Under the pieces are notes generated by a model. That model had not been told where the DNA came from. It saw only the letters and a program-made list of their open reading frames with translations, and did no database searches. The position numbers and the translations under genes are program-made. Of a stretch of 64,000 bases of DNA, positions 61,423 through 64,000 are shown in pieces (within the stretch, counting starts at the first letter, position 1; the number at the start of each line of letters is the position of its first letter). Source of the stretch: Streptomyces sp. NBC_01233 (GTDB taxonomy: Bacteria > Actinomycetota > Actinomycetes > Streptomycetales > Streptomycetaceae); assembly GCF_035989305.1 (NCBI RefSeq), contig NZ_CP108514.1, forward strand, positions 4,317,501-4,381,500, written 5' to 3'.

Positions 61423-61989
61423 GAGCGGCCTCCTCGGGAGAACCGAACCATCTCGGTTCTTTCCTCTAAATTCTGCACCTTGGCCCGCGTTGCCCGAAAT
61501 GGACATACGCGGGCCGAGTCGGTTATAGGACGAACGGCTTGTCCTCGGCACTACAACTACACCATCCGTCCAGCCTCGACGGCCAAACCGACGGAATTGC
61601 CCTCCGAGGTGTTCATCAGCGGCGGAAGCCGATGGACCGTCCCATAGCGGACAGTCACCCCACTGTGACGATCAGTCACAGAGCGATCAGGAGCCGTCAG
61701 ACCCCCCATAGAGCGCAATGCCGAGCATTCCGCCCTTAGTTGGGCGGAAGGAACCCTCCCCGGACTCCTTGTCCTATTTTGGCACGAGGGTAGGGGAAGG
61801 GCGCAAGGGTGTAGTTAGTGCGGTCCGTCACGCTTGGGCCAATGGCCCGTATCGGGACGTAGGTCCTGGTACTACGTCCCAAATCTTACGATCAGGGCCC
61901 TGATCAGCCAGTATTGGCTGATCGACCGATACGCCACAGTACGTACGCGGCCCTCGGAGGCGAAAAGAGCCACACAGGCCACTTTCGGC
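61423..61989. promoter_or_regulatory. bldC upstream region with two palindromes
   Basis: 567 bases. A perfect 14-bp palindrome ATCAGGGCCCTGAT lies at 61891-61904, overlapping a hairpin GATCAGCCA-GTAT-TGGCTGATC at 61902-61923. These may be regulator sites for bldC or a 3' structure of the upstream hypothetical gene. The region is less GC-rich than coding DNA nearby. No gene is seen. Confidence 0.45.
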
Positions 61990-62844
61990 CTAATTCGCGA
62001 AAAGTCGCTCCCGGACCGCCCGCCACCGCTCCGCCAGCTCCCCGTACGCCTCGGAAGCCCCCTCCATGTCGCCGGCCCGCAGGGCCGCGATCCCCGCCGC
62101 CAGATCCCCGGCCGACCGGTCGACCGCCAGCCGGTCCGCCGGCAGCGCGTGCAGCAGCCCCCCGTAGTCCAGTTCGACCATCGACCTCGGGTGGAACTCC
62201 TCCAGCCAGCTCCCGACCTCCACCAGCCCCTCGGCGAGCATCCCGTACCCCTCCGCGTCGCGCAGGGTCCGCAGGGCCCGGGCCAGCCGCCGCCGGGCCT
62301 GCACCATCGGCGTCCGGTAGCGCAGCCGCTCGCCCGGGACGTACTCCCGCTCCTCGTCGGCCACCAGTACGAACCAGCGCAGCGGAATCTGCCACACGCC
62401 CGTCCGGATCCAGGGGCGCGCCTCCGGGTTCCGCTCGCGCCAGCGCTCGTACTCCTCGGCCGCCCGCCGGCGGGTCCCCGGCGGGAGCGCCGCGTCCAGC
62501 ACGGGAAGCGGGAAGGACGCGACCAGTTCCTCGAGCGCCAGCCAGCCGCGGAGCCGGGTGCGCCACGGGCAGACCAGCAGCACCCCGTCCACCTCGGCCG
62601 TGAAGGCGTCCGCGCTCTCGTGCGCCGGCACCCCCACCACGGGGACCCGCACCAAGTCGGCGAGCGACTTGCGCAGTTCGTCCTGGGCGGTCGGGGTCAC
62701 CCCGCGCCGGGCGTAGGCGGCCCAGTGGGTGCGCTCCGGCTCCGCGAAGGCGGCCAGGGGCTCGTAGACGCGCAGGTAGGAGGCGTACGGGACGGTCGGC
62801 GTCGAGCGCGCGGACGGCAGCAGGGGATCGGGGGATTCGCTCAC
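61990..62844 (-). CDS. Conserved hypothetical protein between bldC and vdh
   Basis: 284 residues with a GTG start, soluble, rich in Arg, Leu and Glu. Notable segments are [40 protein letters not shown] and [15 protein letters not shown]. It is conserved next to bldC in streptomycetes as far as I remember, but no function is known to me. It is divergent from vdh with about 200 bases between. Confidence 0.75.
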   Translation of the reverse strand: MSESPDPLLPSARSTPTVPYASYLRVYEPLAAFAEPERTHWAAYARRGVTPTAQDELRKSLADLVRVPVVGVPAHESADAFTAEVDGVLLVCPWRTRLRGWLALEELVASFPLPVLDAALPPGTRRRAAEEYERWRERNPEARPWIRTGVWQIPLRWFVLVADEEREYVPGERLRYRTPMVQARRRLARALRTLRDAEGYGMLAEGLVEVGSWLEEFHPRSMVELDYGGLLHALPADRLAVDRSAGDLAAGIAALRAGDMEGASEAYGELAERWRAVRERLFAN

Positions 62845-63050
62845 GCTCTCGTACTCCCCTCTTTGAGGGTCCGGTTCACCTCCGGGGCGCTCCCGGCCCC
62901 GCTCGGGGGGCTTCGCACTCCGAGTCTGTTCCGATCCCCGGACAGGACGCCTACGCGGGGCCCGCAGGTCTTACGCTGCTCCCAGCACGCCCTCCCCCAC
63001 CCGCAGGGCGGGCGTCTTTCCGCCGCATCTCTTCCATGGGAGTCACCACC

Positions 63051-64000
63051 GTGACCGAAATGACCGACGGCGTCCTGCACACCCTGTTCCGTACGGAACA
63101 GGGCGGCCACGAGCAAGTCGTGCTGTGCCAGGACCGAGCCTCCGGCCTGAAGGCCGTCATCGCGATCCACTCCACCGCCCTGGGCCCGGCCCTCGGCGGT
63201 ACGCGCTTCCACGCGTACGCCTCGGACGAGGAGGCCGTCCTCGACGCGCTGAACCTCTCGCGCGGCATGTCGTACAAGAACGCCCTCGCCGGTCTCGACC
63301 TCGGCGGCGGCAAGGCCGTCATCATCGGCGACCCGGACGTCATCAAGAGCGAGGAACTGCTCCAGGCCTACGGCCGGTTCGTGGAGTCCCTCGGCGGTCG
63401 CTACGTGACCGCCTGCGACGTCGGCACCTATGTGGCCGACATGGACGTCGTGGCCCGCGAGACCCGCTGGGCGACCGGCCGCTCCCCCGAGAACGGCGGC
63501 GCGGGCGACTCCTCGGTCCTCACCGCCTTCGGCGTCTTCCAGGGCATGCGCGCCAGCGCCCAGCACCAGTGGGGCGACCCGACCCTGCGCGACCGCAAGG
63601 TCGCCGTGGCCGGCGTCGGCAAGGTCGGCCACTACCTGGTCGAGCACCTGCTGGAGGACGGCGCCGAGGTCGTGATCACGGACGTGCGCGAGGAGTCGGT
63701 GCGCCGGATCCTCGACAAGCACCCGGGCAAGGTCACCGCGGTCGCCGACACGGCCGCGCTCATCCGCGTCGAGGGCCTGGACATCTACGCCCCCTGCGCG
63801 CTCGGCGGCGCCCTGAACGACGAGACGGTCCCCGCCCTCACGGCCAAGGTCGTCTGCGGTGCGGCGAACAACCAGCTCGCGCACCCGGGCATCGAGAAGG
63901 ACCTCGCGGACCGCGGCATCCTCTACGCGCCCGACTACGTGGTCAACGCCGGCGGCGTCATCCAGGTCGCCGACGAGCTGCACGGCTTCGACTTCGACCG
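63051..64000 (+). CDS. vdh: Valine (branched-chain amino acid) dehydrogenase, 5' part
   Basis: The frame is open to the window end, giving about 316 of an expected ~360 residues. It catalyses NAD-dependent oxidative deamination of valine and other branched-chain amino acids, feeding acyl-CoA precursors for polyketides and fatty acids. The Glu/Leu/Phe/Val dehydrogenase signature [15 protein letters not shown] holds the catalytic Lys. [13 protein letters not shown] and the NAD-binding [17 protein letters not shown] follow. I prefer the GTG at 63051 (GGGAG eight bases upstream) over the ATG at 63036. Confidence 0.93.
   Translation, partial: MTEMTDGVLHTLFRTEQGGHEQVVLCQDRASGLKAVIAIHSTALGPALGGTRFHAYASDEEAVLDALNLSRGMSYKNALAGLDLGGGKAVIIGDPDVIKSEELLQAYGRFVESLGGRYVTACDVGTYVADMDVVARETRWATGRSPENGGAGDSSVLTAFGVFQGMRASAQHQWGDPTLRDRKVAVAGVGKVGHYLVEHLLEDGAEVVITDVREESVRRILDKHPGKVTAVADTAALIRVEGLDIYAPCALGGALNDETVPALTAKVVCGAANNQLAHPGIEKDLADRGILYAPDYVVNAGGVIQVADELHGFDFD

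Overview
The window reads as the chromosome of a Streptomyces species. GC is very high, starts are often GTG or TTG, and recognisable actinomycete landmarks are present: bldC, an AtrA-type TetR regulator beside a type II NADH dehydrogenase, a valine dehydrogenase (vdh), a SARP/AfsR-type regulator, an ECF sigma factor with a membrane-bound carbohydrate-binding tail, and an LAxTG sortase substrate. From memory, the order vdh - hypothetical - bldC - hrpA ... atrA - ndh - PP2C matches the core-chromosome neighbourhood of bldC and atrA in S. coelicolor. No database was consulted.

Layout. 1-26.9 kb is mostly core chromosome: end of an MFS pump, PAS-SpoIIE-HATPase phosphatase, NDH-2, AtrA-like regulator, an ECF sigma gene split by an IS4-type insertion sequence (6111-7652), SARP regulator, MarR/MFS divergon, asparagine-synthase-like protein, NsdA/ORF1590-like TPR regulator, LhgO, TrmB, PrsW, M23 peptidase, a PP2C remnant, initiator tRNA, LAxTG surface protein and a GNAT. 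27.05-48.91 kb is a composite genomic island at the 3' end of tRNA-Lys(TTT). The right-hand element (36741-48909) is bounded by a perfect 53-bp direct repeat and carries integrase, excisionase-like protein, XRE regulator, Prim-Pol and ATPase replication genes plus cargo. The older left-hand part (27055-36793) ends in a shorter tRNA-Lys remnant and keeps only a fragment of its own integrase. Its cargo is a FemX paralogue, a second identical IS copy and a set of ArsR-controlled genes. 48.94-64 kb is core again: DEAD-box helicase, lipoprotein, fluoride channel pair, metalloprotease, Glu/Asp/Phe tRNAs, CcdA/DsbA pair, HrpA, tRNA-Asp, BldC, a hypothetical protein, and vdh running off the end.

How the parts work together. 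The most system-like block is 30.1-36.5 kb. Two cysteine-free ArsR-family repressors and three copies of one operator (TTGCA-N6-TGCAA) surround a SulP anion transporter, a Tat-exported beta-carbonic anhydrase (now frameshifted), a STAS anti-anti-sigma protein, two HATPase anti-sigma-like kinases, a flavin-barrel protein, a PhnA-domain protein and small membrane or coiled-coil proteins. I infer a horizontally acquired regulon coupling anion/bicarbonate handling to a partner-switching stress module. The two IS copies (1542 bp, apparently identical, inverted, about 20.7 kb apart) each keep their own matching 10-bp target duplication, so they are recent independent insertions. The first has cut the membrane-tethering half off the ECF sigma factor.
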